NCBI RefSeq assembly: GCF_000721605.1
Contig: NZ_JOIZ01000021.1
Location: 1 to 64,000, forward strand
DNA from: Streptomyces sp. NRRL S-37
GTDB lineage: Bacteria > Actinomycetota > Actinomycetes > Streptomycetales > Streptomycetaceae
Reading direction: 5' to 3'
Length of the DNA: 64,000 nt
Below are positions 16,781 to 26,074 of the stretch, piece by piece (positions within the stretch are counted from its first letter, which is position 1; each line of letters opens with the position of its first letter). The translations under genes were made by a program, and so were the position numbers. The notes under the pieces are model-generated. The model was not told the DNA's origin. It ran no database searches and saw only the letters and a list, made by a program, of their open reading frames with translations.

Positions 16781-18382
16781 TCAGTGAAGCAGGCGCCACA
16801 GCCTTCCGCGCAATACCGGGACGATTCCGCGGACCCCGGCCGCCACGCGCAGGGCCAGCGCACCCGAGTGCGTGGCGTACGGCCGCACCAGCACCACGCC
16901 GTGCCGCCGGCTCGGCAGCACACAGCGGCGCAGCAGGCCCGGCCCGGCGAGCGCGTGCGCGGTCACCCGGCGGCTCGAACCGTCCCGGAAGCGCACCCGC
17001 AGCCGCAGGTCCCAGGTGCCCGTGCCGAGCGTGGCCAGCCGGTCCGGCCGCACGGTCGTCTCCGCGACCCAGGTGCCGTCGGCGGCCGTCCGCAGCGGCA
17101 CCGTACGGCGGACCCGGGCGCCGCCCCGGTCCCGGTGGCGCCACTCCACCTCCGCCGCCACCGGTCCGGCCCGTGCCACCCGGCCGTACAGCTCGTGCAG
17201 GCGCACCCGCAGCCGTGGGCCGTGCGCGCGGGGGCGCAGTTCCGCGTCCACGGCGAGCGGGAGGAGGGGGACGGGACGGGTCAGCAGGTGTTCCAGGGTG
17301 AGTCCGGGCAGGGCGGTTGACCAGCAGGGCGTGCCGTCCGCCGCGCGGGCGTACGGCGGGCACAGCCGGGCCGGCCGGGCCGCCAGCTCCCGCAGCCGGG
17401 GCAGGTCGCACGGCTCGGGGGAGGCCAGCACGACCCGCCCGATCAGCCGGCCGGGGGCGACCGGGTCGCGGGCCCGGTCGGCGGCGTCGTACTCCGCGAG
17501 GAACGCCCGTGTGTGCGCCCACCACCGGCGCCGGTACTCCTCGTCGTGCAGCGGCAGCTCACGGGCGTACATGCGCAGGTCGTGGTCGAGGAACTTGGCC
17601 CGCGCCCTGCGTGCCAGCCGTTTCTGCCCGGCGTCCAGCAGGATCGTGTGGGCGGTGCGGCACGCGCGCGTGCGGGCCCGCCAGTTGTCGACGCCCGCGC
17701 GGTCCAGCGAGATCGACAGCCGCCGCGCGGACCGGCGGACGTGCCAGACGTACACCGGGCCGGGGACCAGCGCGACGCGCGGGGCGGCGGCCCACACCCG
17801 CGCGGTGAACACGACGTCCTCGTAGGGGAAGCGGCCGTCGGGGAAGCGGATGCCGTGCGCGCGCAGGAAGGCCGTGTCGTAGAGCTTGTTGACGCACAGC
17901 GTGTCGTGGACCAGGCGCGGGCGCAGCGCGGGGCGGGCGAGCACGGCGGGCGCGGCGTACAGGGCCGGCTCCCACGGTTCCTCGTGCCCCGACGGCAGCT
18001 CGCGGCGCACGCACAGGCCGCCCGCGACCTGCGCGCGGGCCCCGGTCGCGGCGGTGAGCAGCGCGTCCACCGCGCCGGGCGGCAGTACGTCGTCGCTGTC
18101 CAGGAACATCACGTACGGCGAGGTCACCGCGGCGAGCCCGGTGTTGCGCGGGGTGCCGCAGCCGCCGCTGTTGACGGGGAGCCGGATCACCCGCAGCCGG
18201 GGTTCGCCCTCGGCGAGCCGGTCCAGCAGGCCGGCGCTGCCGTCCGTCGAGCAGTCGTCGACGGCGACGACCTCCCGTACGGCGGGCCCCTGCCCGAGCG
18301 CCGAGCGCACGGCGTCGGTCACATGGGCGGCGTCGTCGTAGCCGATGACGACGACGGAGACCTGGGGCTGAGGGGGCTGCAT
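16781..18382 (-). CDS. Family 2 glycosyltransferase with C-terminal beta-rich domain
   Basis: 533 residues. GT-A motifs: VSVVVIGYDDAAHVTDAV at residues 8-25, AVDDCSTDGSAGLLDRL near 40-56, and metal site MFLDSDDVLPPGAVDAL near 92-108. FPYEDVVFTARVW near 190 occupies the acceptor-side position. The last ~200 residues repeat the beta-rich layout of the transferase at 9035-10702, sharing features such as KFLDHDLRMYARELP versus KFLKHDFRMYAGDLP, so the two are paralogues. It probably adds sugars to a wall glycopolymer; donor unknown, though galE 55 bases downstream hints at galactose. ATG at 18382 opens directly on the fold. Confidence 0.88.
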   Translation of the reverse strand: MQPPQPQVSVVVIGYDDAAHVTDAVRSALGQGPAVREVVAVDDCSTDGSAGLLDRLAEGEPRLRVIRLPVNSGGCGTPRNTGLAAVTSPYVMFLDSDDVLPPGAVDALLTAATGARAQVAGGLCVRRELPSGHEEPWEPALYAAPAVLARPALRPRLVHDTLCVNKLYDTAFLRAHGIRFPDGRFPYEDVVFTARVWAAAPRVALVPGPVYVWHVRRSARRLSISLDRAGVDNWRARTRACRTAHTILLDAGQKRLARRARAKFLDHDLRMYARELPLHDEEYRRRWWAHTRAFLAEYDAADRARDPVAPGRLIGRVVLASPEPCDLPRLRELAARPARLCPPYARAADGTPCWSTALPGLTLEHLLTRPVPLLPLAVDAELRPRAHGPRLRVRLHELYGRVARAGPVAAEVEWRHRDRGGARVRRTVPLRTAADGTWVAETTVRPDRLATLGTGTWDLRLRVRFRDGSSRRVTAHALAGPGLLRRCVLPSRRHGVVLVRPYATHSGALALRVAAGVRGIVPVLRGRLWRLLH

Positions 18383-18460
18383 GGCGTCCTCGGGCGCGTC
18401 ACGGGGCTGCTCCTGCCTCCATTGAGGACGCTCGGCGCGCGCGGCGCACGCCGGCCGCCG

Positions 18461-18958
18461 TTACGCGCCCTCCGCCACCGCCGTGTCCAGTGCCGCCGTG
18501 AGCCGGTGCAGACGGGTGCTGAGGTCGCGGATCTCGTCGATGCCGAAGCCGGTCGCGGCCATGATCCGGCGCGGCACCTCCAGGGCCCGCTCCCGCAGCG
18601 CGGTGCCCTCCTCGGTGGGCCGGACCTCCACCGACCGCTCGTCGCGCGCACTGCGCTCCCGGCTCACCAGGCCGGCCGTCTCCAGCCGCTTGAGCAGCGG
18701 GGACAGGGTGCCGGAGTCCAGCCGCAGATGCTCGCCGAGCTTCTTCACCGGCAGCGTGCCGTGCTCCCACAGCACCAGCATGACCAGGTACTGCGGATAG
18801 GTGAGCCCGAGATCCTTGAGGACCACCCGGTAGACGCCGTTGAAGGCGCGGGAGGCCGCGTTCAGGTTGAAGCAGATCTGCTGGTCGAGGCGGAGCCAGT
18901 CGTCCGCGGCGCCCGGCAGCGGGGCCGTCGCGGGGGGTGGGCTCGGGGTGGCTGTCAT
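18461..18958 (-). CDS. ohrR: OhrR-type MarR family organic peroxide sensor
   Basis: 165 residues. The N-terminal helix holds QQICFNLNAASRAFNGVYR with Cys29, the peroxide-sensing cysteine position of OhrR. The winged helix follows with YPQYLVMLVLWEHGTLPVKK, LDSGTLSPLLKRLETAGLVS and the wing RDERSVEVRPTEEG. OhrR represses ohr until Cys is oxidised by organic hydroperoxides. The gene is divergent from ohr, and the palindrome CAATTCAATTG in the shared promoter is a typical OhrR site. ATG at 18958 was preferred; a longer frame to 18997 would run into the operator. Confidence 0.93.
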   Translation of the reverse strand: MTATPSPPPATAPLPGAADDWLRLDQQICFNLNAASRAFNGVYRVVLKDLGLTYPQYLVMLVLWEHGTLPVKKLGEHLRLDSGTLSPLLKRLETAGLVSRERSARDERSVEVRPTEEGTALRERALEVPRRIMAATGFGIDEIRDLSTRLHRLTAALDTAVAEGA

Positions 18959-18993
18959 GGCTCCAGGGTAGCGCTCGCGGGCCATTTGGTTGC

Positions 18994-19012
18994 GCACAAT
19001 TCAATTGCGTGC
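18994..19012. promoter_or_regulatory. OhrR operator between ohrR and ohr
   Basis: The core CAATTCAATTG (18997-19007) is a perfect palindrome about one central base, flanked by GC-rich GCA/TGC. It is close to the AATT-N-AATT form known for OhrR sites, and its AT-rich core stands out from surrounding DNA. It lies between the divergent starts, so it should control both genes. Confidence 0.85.
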
Positions 19013-19094
19013 TCTACTTGTGGTCGTACGGCGGCCGGACCCACCGAACCGAAGGGCCCGGCCGCGCCACGACTCGAGAGGGAAGGTCCTTTCC

Positions 19095-19497
<403 letters not shown>

Positions 19498-19508
<11 letters not shown>

Positions 19509-21051
19509 TCCCCGGCACCCGCGCCAGCACCTCCCCCGTCCGCCGGCTCCACGCCACCACCACCGCCTCCTCGGGCACCCGCTGCGCGGGCGTCAGCAGC
19601 AGCCAGCGCGCGTGGTACCGGCGGACGACCGCGGCCCGCTCCGCGCGGGTCGCACCGGGGTCCAGATACGCGCGCACGTCGGCCGCCCGCCGCAGCCGCT
19701 CCGCCTCGTCCAGCGAGGCGTCCGGCCAGGCGGGCGCGGCGAGGTTCGGGCCGTACCCGGCGAGCGCGTGGACGGCGTGGTAGCCGTCGGTGATCACCAC
19801 CTCGCCCGGTCCGATGTACCGCGCGGCCCAGTCGTACGACGGCCAGTCCGGCGGCCGTGCGAAGCCCGCCGGCACCACCGCCCCCGCGTGCACGGTCAGG
19901 AACGCCGCGCACGCCCCCGCCGCCGCGGCCCCGCCCAGCAGCCGCCGCCGCACCGGCCACGGCCGCGGCGCCGCCAGCTCCACCGCCAGCGCGAACTGCA
20001 GCGGCACCGGCGTCAGCCCGAGGATCCCGCCGTAGGTGTAGTGGCCGCCGACCCAGCCGTACGCCACCACCAGGCAGTCCAGGACGAACATCAGCACCAG
20101 CGGATCGCGCCACGAGGTGCGCCGGGCCCGCAGCCACAGCGCCGGCAACCCGAGCAGCGCCAGCCCGAACCGCCCGCCGAGGTCCAGGTACAGCCGCCGG
20201 TGCAGCGCGTCCACGCTGTCGTCCCCGGTCAGCGCGAACACGTCGAAGTACGGCCAGCACGCGGCCGTCAGCAGCGCCACCGCCCCGGTCACCGCCCACC
20301 GCCCGGCGACCGCGGCCCCCCACCGCCGCTGCCAGCCGGCGACCAGTGCCACCGCACCCAGCGCCGCCGCGACCGCGGTGATCGGGTGCACCAGCAGGAC
20401 CAGCCCGTACAGCGTGCCCAGCACCACGTACCCGTGGACCGGGCGCAGCCCGCCCGGCCCCACGTACCGCACGGCCCCCGCGTTCCGGGCCCGCGCCCCC
20501 GTCAGCGCCCACGCCCAGAAGGTGAGCCCGATCGCGCACGCCGACGGGTAGGCCAGGTTGCCCGTCATCGACATCAGGTTCAGGTAGCCGCTCCACCAGG
20601 CCCGTTCCACTCCCCACAGCAGCGTCATCGCGCCGAGCGCCAGCACCGGCGCCCAGGGGCGCGGGGTCAGCACCCGCACGAAGCGGCCGATCCCGGTCAG
20701 CAGCACCAGCAGGTTCAGCGGCCCGGTGAGCCTGAGCACCTCCCAGCCGCCCAGCCCCGTCAGCCGGGCCGCCACGCCCTGCGCCAGCGCGAACGGCGAG
20801 TAGGAGGGGCTGCCCGCCCCCGGCAGGTCCGCCATCGGATGCCGGGGGTTCAGCAGGTCGTCCTTGAGGCGCTCGACGACCGCCGCGTGCTGCCCGGCGT
20901 CGCAGCACAGCGGCACCCTCCAGTACGCCAGCGACATCAGGAGCCAGAACAGGAAGCCGAAGAACTGGTACGGGGAGGGACGCCAGGTCCCGCCGCCGCG
21001 CAGCGCCGTGGCACCGCGCACGGCCGGCCGGACGAGGACTCCGGAGCTCAT
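19498..21051 (-). CDS. Polytopic membrane protein, GT-C-like (paralogue of the 7.4 kb gene)
   Basis: 517 residues. An Arg-containing cytoplasmic leader is followed by FFGFLFWLLMSLAYWRVPL as first helix, then a loop with HPMADLPGAGSPSYSPFAL. A further nine or so hydrophobic helices and a C-terminal soluble domain of ~120 residues follow (DWPSYDWAARYIGPGEVVI). The SPxYSP loop, the YPSxxAxGLxFxxWAW helix and the HYxxG segment are shared with the protein at 7372-8898. I infer a membrane enzyme or flippase-like protein in wall-polymer assembly; no catalytic motif is certain. ATG at 21051. The gene tail overlaps ohr by 11 bases, convergent. Confidence 0.75.
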
Positions 21052-21152
21052 CGGGCGGTGAGGGAGAAGGGGAGCGTCTCGGGCATCTGCCGTATGTTCC
21101 CGGCGAGGTCGACGACATGACCTCGCCTCACCTCATCGAGTGATACGACGGT

Positions 21153-21520
21153 TCAGCGCGCCGGCTCCACCGGAGCCCCCTGCGCCGGCACCACCACCCG
21201 CCGCACCACCGGCTCCAGCAGCAGCGGCACCCCCACCAGCACCAGCCCCGCCCGTGTCCTGTGCCCCTCCGGCACCCGCAGTTCCACCGGGACCGTCACA
21301 CCCTCCGGCCGGCGCGCCCGGAACTCTCGGCCGTACGGCGGAAGAACTCGCCCTTGCCGGACGGCGGCAGCCGGTCCGGCTTGGAGAGGATGTCGAGGCA
21401 GTGCTCACCCGTCTTGGTGTGCGGGAAGGGACGCCAGTGCGCGAGCTCCGGGCGGGCGTCGACGAACCGGAACACCCGCGCGACGAAGTCGTGGCAGTAG
21501 ACCTTTTGGTTACGCGCCCT
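21153..21520 (-). pseudogene. Two out-of-frame gene fragments, unrecognised
   Basis: On the minus strand, one frame from about 21515 to the TGA at 21296 reads as good protein: QKVYCHDFVARVFRFVDARP, then LAHWRPFPHTKTGEHCLDIL and SKPDRLPPSGKGEFFRR. A second frame, about 21300 to the TGA at 21153, reads VTVPVELRVPEGHRTRAGLV then LVGVPLLLEPVVRRVVVPA. Neither has a convincing start, each is under 80 codons, and they are in different frames. They look like the middle and end of one gene, or of two, after deletion. The second piece resembles the beta-rich tail of local glycosyltransferases. I do not recognise the first. Confidence 0.5.
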
Positions 21521-21547
21521 GCGGCATCCGGGGGACGCCCGTCACAC

Positions 21548-21579
21548 GAAGGGGCGGACCCGTGACGGCCCGCCCCTTC
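21548..21579 (-). terminator. Hairpin terminator of the sugar ABC operon
   Basis: GAAGGGGCGG (21548-21557) and CCGCCCCTTC (21570-21579) form a ten-base stem. It lies 20 bases past the stop of the last gene of the minus-strand sugar transporter operon. Confidence 0.75.
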
Positions 21580-21598
21580 AACTTCTTTCGTGTTCCCG

Positions 21599-22501
21599 CT
21601 ACTTCACCGCGCCCGCCATCACACCGGAGACGAACTGCCGCTGGAACGCGAAGAACACGACCAGCGGAACCACCATCGAGATGAACGCGCCGGGTGCCAG
21701 GACGTCGATGTTGTTGCCGAACTGCCGTACCTGGGTCTGCAGGGCGACCGTGATCGGCTGGCTCCCCGAGTCGGTGAAGATCAGCGCGACCAGCATGTCG
21801 TTCCACACCCACAGGAACTGGAAGATGCCGAGCGCGGCGATGGCCGGACCGGCCAGCGGCATCACGACCCGTACGAACAGCCGCAGTTCGCCCGCACCGT
21901 CCAGCCGGGCCGCCTCCAGCAGCTCCTTCGGGATCTCCGCGAAGAAGTTCCGCAGCAGGAACACCGCGAACGGCAGGCCGAAACCGACGTGGAAGAGGAC
22001 CACACCGGCCACGGAACCGAAGAGGCCGATGCTGCCGAAGAGTTCGGCGATCGGGATCAGCGCCACCTGCACCGGCACCACCAGCAGCCCCACCACGGCC
22101 AGGAACCACCAGTCCCGGCCCGGGAACTCCATCCAGGCGAAGGCGTACCCGGCGAGGGAGCCGATCACCACCACCAGCACGGTCGCCGGGACGGTGATGT
22201 ACACCGTGTTCAGCAGCGAGCCGGTGATGTCGTCGTTCTCCAGCAGCGTCTCGTAGGCGCCGAAGGTGAGCTGCGAGGGCTCGGTGAACACCTTCCACCA
22301 GCCGTCGGCGGCCATGTCCTGCGGGGTGCGCAGGCTGGCCAGCAGCAGCCCGACCGTCGGGACCAGCCAGAACAGGCCCACCACGATCAGGAAGACGCGG
22401 ACCAGTCCGCCGCTGACCCACTCGCTCAGCCGGGAGCCCAGCGACCGCTCGGCCCTGACGGCGGGGACCGCCTTGGTGACGCCGCCGGTGTCCGCACTCA
22501 T
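21599..22501 (-). CDS. Carbohydrate ABC transporter permease (MalG/AglG-like)
   Basis: 300 residues with six predicted helices. The cytoplasmic EAA loop is visible as ELLEAARLDGAGELRLFVRVVMPLAGPAIAAL, the ATPase contact site. The N-terminus has VRVFLIVVGLFWLVPTVGLL as first helix. It forms the membrane channel with the upstream permease and imports an oligosaccharide or alpha-glucoside; the exact sugar is inference. ATG at 22501 overlaps the upstream stop by four bases (ATGA), so the two permeases are translationally coupled. No ATPase gene lies in the operon: many Streptomyces sugar ABC systems share one MsiK-type ATPase encoded elsewhere. Confidence 0.92.
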   Translation of the reverse strand: MSADTGGVTKAVPAVRAERSLGSRLSEWVSGGLVRVFLIVVGLFWLVPTVGLLLASLRTPQDMAADGWWKVFTEPSQLTFGAYETLLENDDITGSLLNTVYITVPATVLVVVIGSLAGYAFAWMEFPGRDWWFLAVVGLLVVPVQVALIPIAELFGSIGLFGSVAGVVLFHVGFGLPFAVFLLRNFFAEIPKELLEAARLDGAGELRLFVRVVMPLAGPAIAALGIFQFLWVWNDMLVALIFTDSGSQPITVALQTQVRQFGNNIDVLAPGAFISMVVPLVVFFAFQRQFVSGVMAGAVK

Positions 22502-23847
22502 CGCCGCACCTCCCGCCGCAGCCGCCTGACGTTGAACCACATCACCGGGATGACGAGCAGCAGCAGGAACACCGCGATCGCGCTGGCGATGCCCGGCTGG
22601 TCCGACGCGAAGCCCTTGCGGTACAGCTCCAGCGCGAGGACGTTCGCGTCGTCCTGGGACGAGCCCGGCGCGATGATGAAGACCAGGTCGAACACCTTCA
22701 GCACGTTGATCATCAGGGTGACGGTGACGACCGCGAGGACCGGCGCCAGCAGCGGCACCGTGACCCGTCGGAACACCTGCCACTCGTTCGCGCCGTCCAC
22801 CCGCGCGGCCTCCAGCAGCTCCCGGGGCATCCCCGCGAGCCCGGCCGAGATCAGCACCATCGCGAAGCCCGCCCACATCCAGATGTACGAGCCGATGATC
22901 GCCGGCGTGACCAGCGACGGGCCGAGCCAGTCGAGGCCGTTGTACGGCTCGGCGAAGTTGCCCGCCGGAAGCCGCAGCCGGGCCCCGTCGGCCTTCGAGG
23001 AGAAGGAGAACGCGCCGTCGTCGCCCGCGGTGGCCGTCTCCACCACCTCGCCGTCCTTGACGGCCTCGATCCGCATCCCCGGATAGCCCAGCTCGGCCGC
23101 GTCGACGCCGTTCAGCGTGCCGACGCCCTTGCCGCGGGTGAAGTCCTGCCAGGTGGTGCCGGTGATCCGGTCGTCCTCCGGCTCCGGCGGCGCCGCCCGC
23201 TCCGCCTCGTCCGGCATCAGGTCGGGGGCGACCCCGACCAGCGGCAGCGTCACCGTCCCACCGGTGCTCACCGTCCCCTTGGTGATGAACGCGCCCCCGC
23301 CGGCCGGCTCCAGCGGCGACTCGCGGCCCGGGTGCGCCTTCGGGAACGCCGACGACTGGGCGAAGGTGTCGTGCACCCCCACCCACACCGCGTTCGCCAC
23401 GCCCTTGTCGGGGTCCTGGTCGTACACCAGGCGGAAGATGATGCCGGCGGCCAGCATCGAGATCGCCATCGGCATGAAGACGACCAGCTTGAACGCCGTT
23501 CCCCAGCGCACCCGTTCGGTCAGCACCGCGAAGACCAGACCGAGCGCGGTCGCGATCGTCGGCGCGAACACCACCCAGACGACGTTGTTCTTCAGGGCCG
23601 TGCGGATGCCGTCGTCGGTGAACAGGGCCCGGTAGTTGTCGATTCCGGCGAAGCCGTCGCCGGACTGGTCGTAGAAGCTGCGGACGACGGAGTACCCGAT
23701 CGGGTAGACCACGAGCGCACCGAGCAGCACGAGCGCGGGCAGCAGGAACAGCGCCGCCACGGTGGTGCGGGTGCCGGTGACGCTCTTGCGCGACTTGGGA
23801 GCGGCAGGGGCCGCCTTCGGTGCCCCTGCCGCGGTGTCCGACGCCAT
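22498..23847 (-). CDS. Carbohydrate ABC transporter permease with large periplasmic insertion (MalF/AglF-like)
   Basis: 449 residues, longer than the usual ~300. Helices 1-3 occupy residues about 28-145. An insertion of ~120 residues then begins DPDKGVANAVWVGVHDTF and continues through SGGTVTLPLVG-type beta strands; it should lie outside the membrane. The remaining helices follow, with the EAA loop LLEAARVDGANEWQVFRRVT. MalF-type permeases carry a P2-like loop that helps dock the binding protein, and actinobacterial AglF-like proteins have a comparable length, so I read the insertion as native. ATG at 23847, seven bases after the binding-protein stop. Confidence 0.9.
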   Translation of the reverse strand: MASDTAAGAPKAAPAAPKSRKSVTGTRTTVAALFLLPALVLLGALVVYPIGYSVVRSFYDQSGDGFAGIDNYRALFTDDGIRTALKNNVVWVVFAPTIATALGLVFAVLTERVRWGTAFKLVVFMPMAISMLAAGIIFRLVYDQDPDKGVANAVWVGVHDTFAQSSAFPKAHPGRESPLEPAGGGAFITKGTVSTGGTVTLPLVGVAPDLMPDEAERAAPPEPEDDRITGTTWQDFTRGKGVGTLNGVDAAELGYPGMRIEAVKDGEVVETATAGDDGAFSFSSKADGARLRLPAGNFAEPYNGLDWLGPSLVTPAIIGSYIWMWAGFAMVLISAGLAGMPRELLEAARVDGANEWQVFRRVTVPLLAPVLAVVTVTLMINVLKVFDLVFIIAPGSSQDDANVLALELYRKGFASDQPGIASAIAVFLLLLVIPVMWFNVRRLRREVRR

Positions 23848-23854
23848 CGCCGGA

Positions 23855-25264
23855 TCAGTTCCCGTACGCCGCGGCCGCGTCGGCCTCCAGCTTCGCCTGC
23901 GTCCCCGCGATGTCCTTGGGGTTCTTCAGGAAGTCCTGGAGGATCTTCCACTCACCCTTGCCGGGCGTGCCGCCGAACGCCTGCGGGGCCTGGTCGGACA
24001 TGTCGAAGCGGAAGTCGTCACCGGCCGCGACCAGCGCCTCGGCGATCTTCTTCTGCACGTCGTTCGGATACGCCGACGAGTCGACGCTCTTGTTCGGGGA
24101 GAGGAAGCCGCCCAGCTTCGCGTGGATCGCCGCCGCGTCGGGGGAGGCCAGGAAGGTGACCAGCGCCTGTGCCGCCTTCGAGTCCTCCAGGATCACGGCC
24201 GCGTCACCGCCGGAGACCACCGGCGCGGTGTCACCGACGGCCGGGAACGGGAACACCTTCGCGTCCGTGCCCACCTCCGCCTTGGTCTCGCCGATGTTGA
24301 CCTGCGCGAAGTCGCCCTCGTAGACCATGCCGGCCTTGGGCTGGTCGCCGCCGGTGAAGGTCTGCGTCACGGACGTCGGGAAGTCGGTCCCCAGTGCGCC
24401 GGAGGCGACGTAGTCCTTCTTGCCCCAGATCCCGGCGAGCGTGGTCAGCGCCTCCTTGACGGACGGGTCCGTCCACTTGATCTCGTGCTTCGCGAGCTGG
24501 TCGTACTTCTCCGGCCCGGCCTGCGAGAGGTAGACGTTCTCGAACCAGTCGGTCAGCGTCCAGCCCTCGGCGCCGCCGACCGAGAACGGGGTGACACCGG
24601 AGTCGTACACCGTCTGCGCGGTGGTGAGCAGTTCGTCCCACGTCTTGGGTTCGGCGGCGCCCGCGTTCTCGAAGACCTGGGCGTTGTACCAGATCAGCGA
24701 CTTGTTGGCGGCCTTGTAGTAGACGCCGTACTGCTTGCCGTCGACCTTGCCGATGTCCTGCCAGCCCTGCGAGTAGTTCTCGCCGAGCTCCTTGGCCGCC
24801 TCGGCGCCGAGCGGCTTGGCCCAGCCCTTGTCGACGGCCTGCTTGATGGCGCCCGGCTGCGGCAGCATCGCCACGTCCGGCGGTGCGCCGCCCGCGACCT
24901 TCGAGCCGAGGAAGTTGATGATCGGGTCCTGGGCGGGGACGAAGGTCACCTTGGCGCCGGTGCGCTTCTCGAACTCCGCGAGGACCTTCTTGAAGTTGGC
25001 CTGCTCGGCGCCGGTCCACACGGCGGCCACCTCGAGGCTCTCGCCGTCCAGCTTGGGCAAGGTGACGGTGGTTCCGGTGGCGCCGGTCCCACCGCCCTTG
25101 TCCTCGTCGTCGCTCTTGTCGTCGTCGCCACCGCCGCACGCGGTGAGCGAGACCGCGAGCACCCCCGCGGCGAGCACCGCGGCGGCCCTGCGGGTGCGGG
25201 GGGCCGCCAGGTGGTTCTCAGACGGCCTGCGTGTCCGGATGATCCTGCTCGTCCTGCGCATCAC
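23855..25264 (-). CDS. Sugar ABC transporter substrate-binding lipoprotein
   Basis: About 469 residues. A long Arg-rich leader is followed by VLAAGVLAVSLTACGGG, so Cys43 is the lipidated residue of a signal peptidase II site. A Gly/Asp/Lys-rich linker precedes a family 1 extracellular solute-binding domain, including VAAVWTGAEQANFKKVLAEF and a segment with GEYSQGWQD-like aromatic residues. It is anchored outside the membrane and delivers sugar to the two downstream permeases. Start may be GTG 25264 or the next ATG at 25261. It is first gene of the operon; no regulator lies beside it. Confidence 0.92.
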   Translation of the reverse strand: MMRRTSRIIRTRRPSENHLAAPRTRRAAAVLAAGVLAVSLTACGGGDDDKSDDEDKGGGTGATGTTVTLPKLDGESLEVAAVWTGAEQANFKKVLAEFEKRTGAKVTFVPAQDPIINFLGSKVAGGAPPDVAMLPQPGAIKQAVDKGWAKPLGAEAAKELGENYSQGWQDIGKVDGKQYGVYYKAANKSLIWYNAQVFENAGAAEPKTWDELLTTAQTVYDSGVTPFSVGGAEGWTLTDWFENVYLSQAGPEKYDQLAKHEIKWTDPSVKEALTTLAGIWGKKDYVASGALGTDFPTSVTQTFTGGDQPKAGMVYEGDFAQVNIGETKAEVGTDAKVFPFPAVGDTAPVVSGGDAAVILEDSKAAQALVTFLASPDAAAIHAKLGGFLSPNKSVDSSAYPNDVQKKIAEALVAAGDDFRFDMSDQAPQAFGGTPGKGEWKILQDFLKNPKDIAGTQAKLEADAAAAYGN

Positions 25265-25455
25265 TGCCCCGTTCTTCGTACTCCGTCGAACGCCCAGCGC
25301 TGTCCCGTGCGCTCTGGTCTACGCCCGGGGGGTGGGGGTGGCAAGACCGCGTCCCGTGTCAAGTAGGGGATCGTGACCGCGTCGTGACCACGGGTCACGG
25401 GCCGGTGAGTACCCCGACTCATGACAGCGCGGACCCCGGGCGGAATGCTGTGGAC

Positions 25456-26055
25456 ATGCTCATCAGACGATCGGTCACCGCGGTCGCCCTCCTGGCGGTC
25501 ACCATGACGGCCTGCGGGACCCAGCAGGGCGGCGGGCAGGCGGCGCAGCCGTCGAGTCCCCGGCCGTCCTTCAGCCCCCGGCCGAAGTGCGCCCAGCCCG
25601 CCGGGGCGCCCACGGGGCTGCCCTCCCCCTCCGCGTCCTCCGCGTCCCCCACCGGGAGCACGGACGGTGGCCGGGAGCAGAGCGGGGACGGCGCCCCGCA
25701 CTATGCCGAGAACCACGCCTACCGGATGCGGGCGTCGATGACACCGGAGAAGAGGGCCTCGGGAGCGGCGTCGGCGAAGCTCATCCGCGCGGAGCTGGAG
25801 AAGGTGCGCGAGGAGGGCGGCGCCGGTGAGTACGGCCGCTTCGACGACGAGCGGGTCGCGGCGGCACTGGCCCGTCTCGGCTGCGGCGAGGAGCACGGCG
25901 TCTCCATCGGCAACGGGTACTACCACGTGCACACGGGGATCGTCTGTGTGTCCGGCCGGGTGACGGAGGACGAGCTGACCACCGAGGTGCACGGCGCCTA
26001 CGCCGAGCCTCAGCCCGGAATGGGCCCCTGTGTCGAGAACCGGGGAGGCCACTGA
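25456..26055 (+). CDS. Small lipoprotein of unknown function
   Basis: 199 residues. MLIRRSVTAVALLAVTMTAC gives a signal peptide with lipobox and Cys20. A Pro/Ser-rich linker (residues ~25-75) leads to a compact domain with TPEKRASGAASAKLIRAELE and two further cysteines (LGCGEEHG and GIVCVSG) plus one near the end (GPCVENR). The spacing suggests a disulfide-stabilised extracytoplasmic domain. No family was recognised. ATG at 25456 was chosen because the signal peptide starts there. It is convergent with the large FHA/FtsK gene, stops only 19 bases apart, and divergent from the sugar transporter operon. Confidence 0.7.
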   Translation: MLIRRSVTAVALLAVTMTACGTQQGGGQAAQPSSPRPSFSPRPKCAQPAGAPTGLPSPSASSASPTGSTDGGREQSGDGAPHYAENHAYRMRASMTPEKRASGAASAKLIRAELEKVREEGGAGEYGRFDDERVAAALARLGCGEEHGVSIGNGYYHVHTGIVCVSGRVTEDELTTEVHGAYAEPQPGMGPCVENRGGH

Positions 26056-26074
26056 CGGGCCTCCGTCCCAGGAG

